Shown here: in pieces, positions 27,469 to 35,990 of the stretch
Position numbering within the stretch: the stretch's first letter is position 1
How the letters are laid out: each line of letters begins with the position of its first letter
Source: Limnobacter thiooxidans
GTDB lineage: Bacteria > Pseudomonadota > Gammaproteobacteria > Burkholderiales > Burkholderiaceae_B
Direction: 5' to 3'
NCBI RefSeq assembly: GCF_036323495.1
Contig: NZ_AP028947.1
Span: 1,984,001-2,048,000, forward strand
DNA length: 64,000 nucleotides
Translations under genes and position numbers: made by a program
The notes under the pieces: model-generated
Told to the model about the DNA's origin: nothing
Seen by the model: the letters and a program-made list of their open reading frames with translations, nothing else
Databases searched by the model: none

Positions 27469-28098
27469 GCACCGGGCGGCCAGCTTTTCATCGTGTGTAA
27501 CCAGGACTAGGGTGGTCCCCTGCTCCTTTTGCAGCGCAAACATCAAATCAATAATGCGTTGCCCGGTTGCGAAATCCAGGCTGCCTGTGGGTTCATCGGC
27601 AAACACCACACTGGGCTTGCGTACAAACGCACGCGCCAGGGCAACCCGCTGCTGCTCACCCCCTGAAAGGGTTTTCGGTGTGTGATTCAACCTGTCGCCC
27701 AACCCGACACGTTCCAGCATGTCCCGGCAGGCTTTCTCGCGATTCGGCATGGCTGTAAGCTCGGTTGCCAGCATCACGTTTTCCAGTGCACTCAAGTGAT
27801 CAAGCAACTGAAAAGACTGAAATACGAAACCGACATGCTCGGCGCGAATCGTTGCCCGCTTGTCTTCGTTAAGTTGTGTCAAGTCGTGACCCAAAAAACG
27901 AACTACGCCGCCCGATGGAATGTCCAACCCAGCGAGCATGCCCAGCAAGGTGGATTTTCCAGAACCGGAAGCACCCACGATTGCGACGGCTTCGCCTTGA
28001 TTTATAGTGAACGAAATGTTCTCAAGAATGGATAGACTGCTTTCGCCATCTTGAACCAATTGATTTAAACCTTCGACTTCGAGGATTGCACGACTCAT
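27418..28098 (-). CDS. ABC transporter ATPase, YbbA/LolD-like
   Basis: 226 residues from the ATG at 28098, supported by AAAGG six bases upstream; the longer frame to 28233 is antisense to tesA. All ATPase motifs are intact: Walker A GASGSGKST, Q-loop FVFQSFQLL, signature LSGGEQQR, Walker B VVFADEPTG, and the switch His in VTHDE. It is closest to the YbbA/LolD/MacB ATPases, which act with MacB-fold permeases. In E. coli ybbA is likewise divergent from tesA and is followed by ybbP, but here no permease gene follows; instead the gene runs into nnr. Confidence 0.9.
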   Translation of the reverse strand: MSRAILEVEGLNQLVQDGESSLSILENISFTINQGEAVAIVGASGSGKSTLLGMLAGLDIPSGGVVRFLGHDLTQLNEDKRATIRAEHVGFVFQSFQLLDHLSALENVMLATELTAMPNREKACRDMLERVGLGDRLNHTPKTLSGGEQQRVALARAFVRKPSVVFADEPTGSLDFATGQRIIDLMFALQKEQGTTLVLVTHDEKLAARCSRQLTVVAGKLVQEAV

Positions 28099-28774
28099 GA
28101 TTGCCTTTACTGTTTCCAGAACTATTGCCTGTACATCAAAAAAAATTAAATCTGCCTTGGTGCTTGGCCTGTTCGCAGTGGGAATGTCATCCAGTGTATC
28201 CAGCTTTGCAGCTGGCACCGCCAAGGACTGCAAAATACTGGTGATGGGCGACAGCCTTTCAGCCGCTTACGGTTTGGCCAAGGAACAGGGCTGGGTTGCA
28301 TTGATGGAGACCCGTTTGGCCGAAAAGTTCCCACACTGCAAAGTGGTGAATGCCTCAGTATCCGGAGAAACCACGGCAGGTGGCAAAACACGGCTGGGTG
28401 CCTTGCTGAAACAGCACCAGCCCACGCACATGATTCTTGAATTGGGGGCGAATGACGGGTTGCGCGGCTTGTCTCTGGACACGATGAAAGACAACCTGAC
28501 CAATATGCTTGTTTCTGCACGTCGAAGCGAAACGCAAGCCGTGTTGATTGGTATGCAAATTCCATCCAATTACGGGCCTGCGTATGCACGCCGATTCGGC
28601 GATACTTTCACGGAAATTGCACGCAAGCAGAAAGTACCCTTGGTGCCATTCATGCTGGAAGGATTTGCGCTTGATCCAGCATCCTTTCAAGCCGACGGAA
28701 TTCATCCGAATGCTGGCGCGCAACCCAAGATTCTTGAAAACTTGTGGCCGACTATTGCAGCGACATTGAAGTAA
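28097..28774 (+). CDS. tesA: GDSL-family lysophospholipase/thioesterase/arylesterase
   Basis: 225 residues. A signal peptide (to about residue 39, ending SSFAAG) sends it to the periplasm, where TesA-type enzymes hydrolyse acyl-CoA, lysophospholipids and aryl esters. The block I motif is MGDSLSAAYG with the nucleophilic Ser, block III is ELGANDGLRG, and block V is DGIHPNAGAQ with the catalytic Asp and His. The ATG overlaps the start codon of the divergent ABC ATPase gene by two bases; GAGGA lies 11 bases upstream, inside the ATPase coding sequence. Confidence 0.93.
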   Translation: MIAFTVSRTIACTSKKIKSALVLGLFAVGMSSSVSSFAAGTAKDCKILVMGDSLSAAYGLAKEQGWVALMETRLAEKFPHCKVVNASVSGETTAGGKTRLGALLKQHQPTHMILELGANDGLRGLSLDTMKDNLTNMLVSARRSETQAVLIGMQIPSNYGPAYARRFGDTFTEIARKQKVPLVPFMLEGFALDPASFQADGIHPNAGAQPKILENLWPTIAATLK

Positions 28775-28830
28775 AGCGCAGGCGGTTCTCTGTTTATTCA
28801 GGCGCATGCCGTTCTTGGTTTACTCAGGCG

Positions 28831-29400
28831 CATGCCCTACTTCCGCCAGAAAGCCTGTATTTCCCTTTTTGAAATTCACACTGACTCAACGTGATTCGGC
28901 AAAAAAGATGGCCGAACACGGTGTCGGCTGATCGCCGAACGTTGCGTGTGAATTCAAAACGGGCAGGCTTTCTTGAATGGCGGTGCGAGGGCAATGCTGC
29001 CTTTGCAAACTTGAAAGGCAGCGCCTGCGACTTGTGGTGAGTGACATGCGACTTGCAACCGTTGGTGAGCACCGACCGCGGACTTATGCGTGATCGCAAC
29101 CCGGGGGTGTTCGTTGTCACAAGCCTTTTACCGGTGTTAGTTACAGCCTGAGATGTGTCCATTGTCACCAGCTGTTAACCAGCGCAAGTTCGCAGCCTGT
29201 GAGGTGTTCGTTTGCTGCATCATCTTGCCGATTCAGGGCAAGGCTTCCCGGCTGATTCGCAGCGCGGGGCGATTGCGCTAGCAATCTATGCGAAGACGCG
29301 CTCGCGTTTCGCATTCCCCAAGCCAGAATCATCAAGACGGGAAAAAAAGCCTTGTCCAAGGCGAGATGAGCGGCAAAGAACTCCGACCCAAAGGCCTGCG
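28831..29400 (+). repeat. Dispersed 570-bp intergenic repeat, copy A
   Basis: Nearly the whole segment recurs at 57467-58018 in the same orientation, with about 90 percent identity by eye in the first 190 bp and in the last 220 bp and a variable middle. It opens with a long imperfect inverted repeat: arm 28841-28881 and arm 28946-28983, with a smaller hairpin (TCGGC/GCCGA) in the loop. The last part contains further palindromes (GATTGCGC..GCAATC, ATGCGAA..TTCGCAT). It lies between the convergent genes tesA and ppiD. Short frames in it look spurious. Confidence 0.8.
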
Positions 29401-29489
29401 CTACGAAAGCACTGATGAGTGGCAACGAACACCGCACAATCGCTGCGCTACGAAAGCACTGATGAGCAGCAACGAACACCGTACAATCG
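29396..29489 (+). repeat. 47-bp tandem repeat, two units
   Basis: Units 29396-29442 and 29443-29489 differ at only three positions, and a few bases of a third unit follow. Each starts CTGCGCTACGAAAGCACTGA. The array fills the gap between repeat copy A and the ppiD stop codon and is not present at the end of copy B. Confidence 0.8.
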
Positions 29490-29503
29490 CTGCGCAACGA
29501 ACG

Positions 29504-31408
29504 TCAGAATGTCTTCTTGATTTCCACTTCAACCCGCTTCTTCATGGAATCACGCGCTGCAAGCAACAGGGCTTCCTGATACACCTGCCCTGCAATGTTT
29601 TCGTAATACTGCACAACCTGAGGGTCAGCCTTGGCCTTGATCTCAGCAGACGGTGCACTGCTTTCCACCCAAGCTACAGCATAACCATTGGCTCCCAATC
29701 CAACCACCTTCGCCTTGGGCAATTCGGACACACCGGTGTTCAGCACAGATTGAGCCACCAACCCAGGCAAACCTGCTGCACCCAAGGCAGACACGGTTTT
29801 TGAATCAGAAAATCCAGCCAATACTTCAGCGCCAGAGACGGGCTTTTCGGTATCGAGTTTTGCAGCCAGTGCTTCTGCATCTTTCAATGCTGCCTTGGTT
29901 GCTTCGTCTTGAGTCAATCGAGCCACGATCGAATTACGAACCTCAGCAATCGGACGCGCAGTCGCTGCCGTGTAATTCACGATGCGTGCTGAAACCATTG
30001 CCTCACCCACCTGAAGGGCTTTGGTGTTGTTCTTGTTCTGAATGGATTCAGTAGAGAAAATCTCTGCTTGAACCTTACTGTCTTTCAATGCGTCTGGCAG
30101 GTTGGGCAAACCGGGCGTCAGCGCGTTGAAAGTTTGAACCTGCAGACCCAATGCCTTGACTGCGTTGTCAAACGACTGTCCACCCTCGTATACCAGCTCG
30201 GTAAAACGACCCTGCGCGTCCGCATATTGAGCAGTCATTTTCTGACTCTTGATCTCATCGGAAATTATCGCTTTCACGGAATCCAGCGCCTGCACTTCGC
30301 CACCACGTATGTCAGTGACCTCAACAATGTGATATCCAAACTGGCTTTTGACCAGGCCGCTCAACTCGCCCTTCTTCTGGGAAAAAACCGCCTGTTCGAA
30401 TTCAGGAACCATTGCCCCTTTGGCGAAGAAGCCCAAGTCGCCACCCTGTACTGCCGAGCCAGGATCAATTGAGTTCTGCTTGGCCAATTCAGCAAATTTG
30501 CCAGGGTTGGCTTTCAACTCCGCAAGTACCTTTTCAGCCCTGGCTTTCAATTCTTCAGTTGTAGATCCTTCTTTCTCCGCATCCATCAGAATGTGACGGG
30601 CACGTCGTTCTTCAGGCGTAGAGAAGCGAGCCTTGTTTTGCTCGTAGTAGGCAGCAATGTCCGCATCAGTCAGCTCAATCTTTGCCTTGATGGAATCAGG
30701 AGAAAGCACAACGTATTCAACATCAGCTTTTTGAGCCGCCATGAACTGAGCTTTGTTTGTTTCATAAAAAGCGGAAATTTGCTCTTCTGTAATCTTGACG
30801 TTGGCTGCATAAGCAGCAAGATCAATATTCTTTACACGAACCACACGGCCCGCCAATTGAACATCGTCCAGCTGGGCTTTAAGTGTTCCAGGGAAAAAAG
30901 AGGCGCGCAAAACCGGATCAAGCACTTGATTGCGCGCAAGTCCAAACCGCACATTGGCTTCATGCTGTGTGGGCGTCAAACCACGGGCTGCAAGCTCTCG
31001 CTTGTAGGTTTCCAGATCAAATTTGCCATCCACCTGAAACAAGGGAGTACGTGAAATGTCTTCGGCCAAAGCTTTGTCAGAGGCAGTCAAATACTGCTTC
31101 TGAACAGACTGTTGCAACAAGTACTGCAGCACCAGGGTATCGAGCAACTGCCGATTGATTTCAGGCGACTCAAACACTTTCGGATCAAAGTTGTCCCCCG
31201 ACTGCGCGCGCGCTTCTTCAATTCGCTGGCGCTTTACTTCATCGAACTCTTCCTGACTGATCGGATAATCGCCCACAATGGCCAGAGCATTGGCATCCGC
31301 GCTGACTGTGTTGTATCCCTCAAGCCCAAACAGGGCAAACGCGGGCGCAATAAACAACAGCAGTACGAACTGCATAATTTTCTGATTGTTTCGGATGAAT
31401 TCAAACAT
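29504..31408 (-). CDS. ppiD: Peptidylprolyl isomerase/periplasmic chaperone PpiD
   Basis: 634 residues. PpiD is anchored in the inner membrane and helps newly exported proteins fold near the Sec translocon. One N-terminal helix (about 12-34; FVLLLFIAPAFALFGLEGY) follows the positive start MFEFIRNNQK. A SurA-like chaperone region (about 35-250) comes next, then a parvulin domain (about 265-365; RRARHILMDAEKEG, GGDLGFFAKGAMVPEFEQAVF, FGYHIVEV). The C-terminal third is helical. Upstream of the conserved hupB-lon-clpX block is the usual place for ppiD in these bacteria. Confidence 0.93.
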   Translation of the reverse strand: MFEFIRNNQKIMQFVLLLFIAPAFALFGLEGYNTVSADANALAIVGDYPISQEEFDEVKRQRIEEARAQSGDNFDPKVFESPEINRQLLDTLVLQYLLQQSVQKQYLTASDKALAEDISRTPLFQVDGKFDLETYKRELAARGLTPTQHEANVRFGLARNQVLDPVLRASFFPGTLKAQLDDVQLAGRVVRVKNIDLAAYAANVKITEEQISAFYETNKAQFMAAQKADVEYVVLSPDSIKAKIELTDADIAAYYEQNKARFSTPEERRARHILMDAEKEGSTTEELKARAEKVLAELKANPGKFAELAKQNSIDPGSAVQGGDLGFFAKGAMVPEFEQAVFSQKKGELSGLVKSQFGYHIVEVTDIRGGEVQALDSVKAIISDEIKSQKMTAQYADAQGRFTELVYEGGQSFDNAVKALGLQVQTFNALTPGLPNLPDALKDSKVQAEIFSTESIQNKNNTKALQVGEAMVSARIVNYTAATARPIAEVRNSIVARLTQDEATKAALKDAEALAAKLDTEKPVSGAEVLAGFSDSKTVSALGAAGLPGLVAQSVLNTGVSELPKAKVVGLGANGYAVAWVESSAPSAEIKAKADPQVVQYYENIAGQVYQEALLLAARDSMKKRVEVEIKKTF

Positions 31409-31526
31409 GTTTTTTGTGGTGGCTAGACGTTAAACGACAAGCGGATACTATACCCGAAGCAGGCCCATTCCTGACTGCGCACCCGGCAGTTTGCGCCAGC
31501 GGCCACCAACCGCCACGCGTACAAGT

Positions 31527-32588
31527 TCAATGCGCAAGATAGCCCGCAATTTCCAAAGCGGTGGATTTGGCATGGCGCTGCACGCCTATTAAAGTAGCCG
31601 ACGCAAAGCCACACCAGTCGCCATAACCCACAAACCACAGACCAGGTATACGGTTGCTGCGGGTACCCGTGGTATCGATGTGACCTTCCTCATCGCGAAT
31701 ATTCAATCTGTTTACATGAGCCGAATCAGCCTGAAAACCAGTACACCACACCACGGCGTCAAACAGCTGTTCCTGCCCGTCCTGCCAAACCACCCCACGC
31801 TTTGAGAATTCCACAAAAGCTTCACGTGCCTGCAACACACCTCGCACGCGTGCGTCTTTGACAGAATCAATCATGACAACGTCACCAAAACCACCTGGCA
31901 GGTCAGTCACTGCCCTCCCCTCTGACTGGGCTTTCCAGCGCAAAGTAGCGCGTTCAAACAACACCCGCCCATCGACATCGTCTGGTAGAAAAGTAGGTGG
32001 AGTTAGCGTCACCCAAGTGGTTTGAGCCACATATGAAATTTCAGCCAGAATTTGTGCAGCGGAATTGCCTCCACCCACGATCAATACCTTTTTTCCAGTA
32101 AAAGCAGCGGGAGTCCGGTAATACGCAGAATGAATCTGTTGACCCTCATAAAGCGCCGAATTTGCATACTGAGGAATGAACGGATTGCCCCACGTTCCCG
32201 TCGCACTCACCAGGGCCCGGCACTGAAACACTTGCCTGTCGCAGGTTTGCACTTCGAACAAGCCATCGCGCTGTTCAACAGAAATGACCCTGGCCGGACG
32301 AATGATTTCAAAGTCATATCGGGCTTCATACGCCTGAAGATAGGCAATCAGCTCGGACTTCGTAGGGTAAATGTTGTTGGATGTCAGCCCCCAACCGGGC
32401 AGAGAACTCCATTGTGCGGGTGAAAACAGCTTCAGGGAATCCCAAGCCTTGAGCCAGGCGCCACCTGAAGATTCCTGACCATCCAGCAGCAAAGTTTCAA
32501 TGCCAAGGCGTTTCAGAAAATAGGCCGTGGCCAATCCGGACTGGCCTGCGCCAACAATGATCAAATCGACTTTGCGGGGTGAACTCAA
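31527..32588 (-). CDS. FAD-dependent monooxygenase, ArsO/FMO-like
   Basis: 353 residues with two dinucleotide-binding Rossmann motifs: FAD site IIVGAGQSGLATAYFL near the N-terminus and NADPH site VLIVGGGNSAAQIL near residue 170. SSGGAWLKAWDSLKLFSPAQWSSLPGW matches the ArsO branch of flavin monooxygenases as I remember it. ATGTWGNPFIPQ is a typical linker. No arsenic resistance genes are nearby, so the substrate is open. It lies after the tRNA-Asp terminator on the minus strand, and its own promoter was not identified. Confidence 0.8.
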   Translation of the reverse strand: MSSPRKVDLIIVGAGQSGLATAYFLKRLGIETLLLDGQESSGGAWLKAWDSLKLFSPAQWSSLPGWGLTSNNIYPTKSELIAYLQAYEARYDFEIIRPARVISVEQRDGLFEVQTCDRQVFQCRALVSATGTWGNPFIPQYANSALYEGQQIHSAYYRTPAAFTGKKVLIVGGGNSAAQILAEISYVAQTTWVTLTPPTFLPDDVDGRVLFERATLRWKAQSEGRAVTDLPGGFGDVVMIDSVKDARVRGVLQAREAFVEFSKRGVVWQDGQEQLFDAVVWCTGFQADSAHVNRLNIRDEEGHIDTTGTRSNRIPGLWFVGYGDWCGFASATLIGVQRHAKSTALEIAGYLAH

Positions 32589-32633
32589 GAACGTGCTCCT
32601 TCACTGGGAATGCACAGTGTACAGACAAGAAAA

Positions 32634-32665
32634 AAGCCCTTGAGATTTTTAGGTCTCAAGGGCTT
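32634..32665 (-). terminator. Terminator of the tRNA-Val/tRNA-Asp operon
   Basis: A 12-bp stem AAGCCCTTGAGA/TCTCAAGGGCTT with an 8-base loop, ending in a T run on both strands. It lies 10 bp beyond the 3' end of tRNA-Asp. Confidence 0.85.
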
Positions 32666-32675
32666 TTCTTACTGC

Positions 32676-32752
32676 TGGCGGAGTGGACGGGGCTCGAACC
32701 CGCGACCCCCGGCGTGACAGGCCGGTATTCTAACCAACTGAACTACCACTCC
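32676..32752 (-). tRNA. tRNA-Asp (GUC anticodon)
   Basis: 77 nt with encoded CCA. The acceptor stem is GGAGTGG/CCACTCC, the anticodon loop CTGTCAC gives GUC, and the T-arm contains GGTTCGAGCC. It is cotranscribed behind tRNA-Val. Confidence 0.95.
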
Positions 32753-32777
32753 AAAGTTGGTTGCTGTTTCGCAATGT

Positions 32778-32853
32778 TGGTGGGTGCTGAGAGGCTCGAA
32801 CTCCCGACCTAAGCCTTGTAAGGGCTCCGCTCTACCAACTGAGCTAAGCACCC
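32778..32853 (-). tRNA. tRNA-Val (UAC anticodon)
   Basis: 76 nt with encoded CCA. The acceptor stem is GGGTGCT/AGCACCC, the anticodon loop CTTACAA gives UAC, and the D-arm and T-arm (AGTTCGAGCC) are standard. It is the first gene of a two-tRNA operon. Confidence 0.95.
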
Positions 32854-32941
32854 GATATTCACTATTTCAGAAGAGTGTTTGCTGTGAAGCTTTGCTCTTT
32901 TTTCTTAGTGACTGTCGTGTTGCGAATCAGCCAAGATCGCA

Positions 32942-32969
32942 ATTATATACAAATTCGCTCAGCCTGCAA
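32942..32969 (-). promoter_or_regulatory. Promoter of the tRNA-Val/tRNA-Asp operon
   Basis: On the minus strand TTGCAG (-35, 32964-32969) and a perfect TATAAT (-10, 32942-32947) are 16 bp apart, followed by the discriminator TGCGATC. The tRNA starts about 88 bp downstream. Confidence 0.7.
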
Positions 32970-32995
32970 TACCTTTTTTCAAAAAAATTTTAAAT

Positions 32996-33268
32996 TTAAT
33001 TCACAGCTTCTTTCAAGGCTTTGCCAGGGCGGAATTTAGGCACTTTGGCGGCCTTGATTTTGATGGTTGCACCTGTGCGTGGGTTGCGGCCGCTACGCGC
33101 AGCACGCTTGCCAACAGCAAACGTTCCAAAACCAACCAAAGTCACTGAACCACCTTTTTTCAAGGTTGTTTTAACTGCAGCAATCATGGCATCCAAAGCA
33201 CGACCAGCAGCCGCTTTGGAAATTTCTGCAGAATCAGCAATTTGATCGATCAGTTCGGTTTTATTCAT
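32996..33268 (-). CDS. hupB: DNA-binding protein HU
   Basis: 90 residues from the ATG at 33268; the longer frame to 33403 includes the promoter and leader. HU is a small dimeric nucleoid protein that bends DNA without strong sequence preference. The sequence is standard: [12 protein letters not shown], then [20 protein letters not shown] and the DNA-contacting arm [14 protein letters not shown], ending [20 protein letters not shown] ribosome-binding site lies upstream. It follows lon, as in many proteobacteria, but has its own promoter. Confidence 0.97.
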   Translation of the reverse strand: MNKTELIDQIADSAEISKAAAGRALDAMIAAVKTTLKKGGSVTLVGFGTFAVGKRAARSGRNPRTGATIKIKAAKVPKFRPGKALKEAVN

Positions 33269-33300
33269 GTAAAAGGCCCCCTCAAGGTGACAAATAAAAA

Positions 33301-33319
33301 GTGCCTTAAACAAAGGCAC
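33301..33319 (-). terminator. Terminator-like hairpin in the hupB leader
   Basis: On the minus strand GTGCCTT-TGTTT-AAGGCAC is followed by TTTTTATTTG. It lies between the hupB promoter and the start codon, so it could act as an attenuator or stabilise the leader. Only the structure is seen; its role is inference. Confidence 0.5.
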
Positions 33320-33340
33320 CACGTTGCTTCCTGTCCTTAA

Positions 33341-33369
33341 TTTAGACATGCCTGAAAGCAGGCTGTCAA
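33341..33369 (-). promoter_or_regulatory. hupB promoter
   Basis: TTGACA (33364-33369) and TCTAAA (33341-33346) on the minus strand are separated by 17 bp, a strong sigma-70 type match about 73 bp before the hupB ATG. Confidence 0.65.
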
Positions 33370-33436
33370 CACATTTTGCGGGTGGAATGTCCTTATTAAT
33401 CAAGCCAGTAAATACTATTCACAAGACGTAAAAAAA

Positions 33437-33460
33437 GTCCCTGCATTTTCATGCAGGGAC
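33437..33460 (-). terminator. Terminator of lon
   Basis: A 10-bp stem GTCCCTGCAT/ATGCAGGGAC, with GAAA as tetraloop on the minus strand, followed by seven T. It lies 24 bp past the lon stop. Confidence 0.9.
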
Positions 33461-33483
33461 TTTTCAGGGATTAATTATAAATA

Positions 33484-35892
33484 TCAGTGCTTTACGCTTG
33501 GATTTGCAGATGCGTCATCAGTTTTGGCTGCAATCACTTCTGGTGGTTCCGTAATCGCCTCGGGCAGTGATTCAAGAGCATGTTGCAAGACCTGGTCAAT
33601 CCATTTCACCGGAATAATCTCCAGGCTATTTTTGACGTTAGCTGGGATCTCCGCCAGGTCCTTGACGTTTTCCTCAGGGATCAACACAGTCTTGATTCCA
33701 CCACGGTGGGCAGCCAGCAGTTTCTCTTTCAAACCACCAATACCCAGTACTTCTCCGCGCAGCGTAATTTCGCCCGTCATGGCCACTTCCGATTTAACCG
33801 GAATGTTGGTCAAGGTTGAAACCAGTGCCGTTGTCATTGCAATGCCAGCGGAAGGACCATCCTTCGGCGTGGCACCTTCCGGAACGTGCACGTGAATGTC
33901 ACGTTTCTCGAAGGCGTCATTGCGAATACCCAAGCGGTTGGCACGGGCACGCACCACCGAACGGGCAGCTTCAACTGACTCTTTCATCACGTCACCCAAA
34001 GAACCGGTACGAATCACATTGCCCTTACCTGGCATGGACACAGTTTCAATAGTCAACAACTCGCCACCCACCTCGGTCCACGCCAAGCCGGTAACCTGGC
34101 CAACCTGATTTTCTTTCTCGGCCATGCCGAAGTTGAAACGACGAACACCGAGGAATTTATCCAGGTTCTTTGGCGTAACCAACACTTTCTTTTCGTTCTT
34201 GCCCAGCACCATTTGACGCACTACCTTGCGGCAGATTTTGGACATTTCACGTTCAAGGCCACGCACACCCGCTTCACGCGTGTAGAAACGGATCACGTCG
34301 CGAATGGCAGCTTCAGAAACGGACAATTCCTCATCTTTCACGCCATTGTTCTTGAGCTGTTTGGGCAGCAGATACTTTTGTGTGATGCTGACTTTTTCAT
34401 CTTCGGTGTAACCACTCAGGCGAATCACTTCCATTCGATCCAACAAGGCGTGGGGAATGTTCAACGAGTTCGCTGTGGCCACGAACATGACATCACTCAA
34501 GTCGTATTCCACTTCAACGTAATGATCCACGAATGTGCTGTTTTGTTCCGGATCCAATACCTCGAGCAAGGCCGACGCAGGGTCACCGCGGAAGTCTTGA
34601 CCCATCTTGTCGATTTCATCAAGCAAGAACAGCGGATTGCGCACAGCCACCTTGGTGATGCTACTCAACACCTTGCCTGGCATGGAACCGATGTAGGTTT
34701 TGCGGTGACCACGAATTTCAGCTTCGTCACGTACACCGCCCAGTGCCATGCGTACAAACTTGCGGTTGGTCGCCTTGGCCACGGACTGACCCAATGAGGT
34801 TTTACCCACGCCGGGGGGGCCAACCAGGCAAAGAATCGGTGCCTTCAGTTTGTCCACGCGCTGTTGCACTGCGAGGTATTCAACAATGCGTTCCTTGACT
34901 TTTTCAAGACCGAAATGGTCTTCGTCCAACACCTTTTCAGCATTGGCCAAATCATTGTTGATTTTTGTTTTCTTCTTCCACGGCAAGCTGACCAACACAT
35001 CGATGTAGTTGCGGATCACCGTGGCTTCTGCCGACATGGGCGACATCAGCTTCAGCTTTTTCAGTTCGGCCTCAGCTTTTTTCAAAGCTTCCTTGGGCAT
35101 TTTGGCGGCACGAATTCGCTTTTCAAGCTCTTCCATGTCTGCGCCGTCTTCGCCCTCACCCAATTCTTTCTGAATGGCTTTGACCTGCTCGTTCAAGTAA
35201 TATTCGCGCTGGCTTTTTTCCATTTGGCGCTTCACACGACCACGGATGCGCTTTTCCACCTGGAGAATGTCAATCTCGGTTTCCAGCTGGGACAACAAGG
35301 CCTCAAGACGCTGGGCAATACTGAAGGTTTCCAGAATGGACTGCTTCTGCTCCAATTTCAAAGGCAAATGCGACACGATGGTATCGGCCAGTCGACCAAT
35401 GTCCTCGATGCTGGCCAGCGACGTCAAAATTTCTGGTGGAATTTTTTTATTCAGTTTCACATAGGAATCGAACTGCGCCATCACGGCACGCTTCATTGCC
35501 TCGGTTTCGGGGCTTTGTGAAGGGTCTGGCAACAGGGGCAAGGCGGTGGCCGCAAAGTGCGTACCCTCGTCGGTTACCTGTGTCAAACGGGCGCGCTGAA
35601 CGCCTTCAACCAACACCTTGACGGTGCCGTCGGGCAGTTTCAGCATTTGAAGCACATTGGCTACGCAGCCAATGTTGTAGATGTCCTTGTCGCTGGGTTC
35701 GTCTTTGGTCGCTGACTTTTGGGCAACCAAGAGAATACTTTTGCCTGTTTCCATCGCGATTTCAAGCGCCTTGATGGATTTGGGACGGCCCACGAAAAGA
35801 GGAATGACCATGTGCGGGAACACGACTACATCTCGCAGTGGAAGCAATGACAATTCGATGGGTTGTTCCGGAAGCACGTTAGTTGCTGACAT
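33484..35892 (-). CDS. lon: ATP-dependent protease Lon
   Basis: 802 residues from the ATG at 35892, which has AGGTGA six bases upstream; a GTG three codons earlier is less likely. Lon is a hexameric cytoplasmic AAA+ protease for damaged and regulatory proteins. The N-terminal substrate domain (LLPLRDVVVFPHM) is followed by the AAA+ module with Walker A GPPGVGKTS and Walker B LFLLDEID, and the protease domain with Ser in PKDGPSAGIAM and Lys in GIGGLKEKLLAA. A sigma-32-like promoter lies upstream (35921-35949), in line with heat induction known for lon. Confidence 0.97.
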   Translation of the reverse strand: MSATNVLPEQPIELSLLPLRDVVVFPHMVIPLFVGRPKSIKALEIAMETGKSILLVAQKSATKDEPSDKDIYNIGCVANVLQMLKLPDGTVKVLVEGVQRARLTQVTDEGTHFAATALPLLPDPSQSPETEAMKRAVMAQFDSYVKLNKKIPPEILTSLASIEDIGRLADTIVSHLPLKLEQKQSILETFSIAQRLEALLSQLETEIDILQVEKRIRGRVKRQMEKSQREYYLNEQVKAIQKELGEGEDGADMEELEKRIRAAKMPKEALKKAEAELKKLKLMSPMSAEATVIRNYIDVLVSLPWKKKTKINNDLANAEKVLDEDHFGLEKVKERIVEYLAVQQRVDKLKAPILCLVGPPGVGKTSLGQSVAKATNRKFVRMALGGVRDEAEIRGHRKTYIGSMPGKVLSSITKVAVRNPLFLLDEIDKMGQDFRGDPASALLEVLDPEQNSTFVDHYVEVEYDLSDVMFVATANSLNIPHALLDRMEVIRLSGYTEDEKVSITQKYLLPKQLKNNGVKDEELSVSEAAIRDVIRFYTREAGVRGLEREMSKICRKVVRQMVLGKNEKKVLVTPKNLDKFLGVRRFNFGMAEKENQVGQVTGLAWTEVGGELLTIETVSMPGKGNVIRTGSLGDVMKESVEAARSVVRARANRLGIRNDAFEKRDIHVHVPEGATPKDGPSAGIAMTTALVSTLTNIPVKSEVAMTGEITLRGEVLGIGGLKEKLLAAHRGGIKTVLIPEENVKDLAEIPANVKNSLEIIPVKWIDQVLQHALESLPEAITEPPEVIAAKTDDASANPSVKH

Positions 35893-35920
35893 ATAAATCA
35901 CCTATTAAATGCATGACCCT

Positions 35921-35949
35921 ACTGTGGGGTTAAAACGCGCTTATTCAAG
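35921..35949 (-). promoter_or_regulatory. Candidate heat-shock (sigma-32) promoter of lon
   Basis: On the minus strand CTTGAAT (35943-35949), 13 bp, then CCCCACAGT (35921-35929). This is close to the E. coli sigma-32 consensus CTTGAAA with CCCCATNT at similar spacing. It ends 28 bp before the lon ATG. Confidence 0.6.
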
Positions 35950-35990
35950 CTTTATTTCACGACAAATAAACAATACCACTGAAAAGAAAA

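Noticed and set aside
29165..29497. Minus-strand frame in repeat copy A, similar to a frame at 57690-57926 in copy B
   Set aside because: The similarity follows from the DNA repeat itself; differences fall at all codon positions and change many residues, so it does not look like a selected protein.
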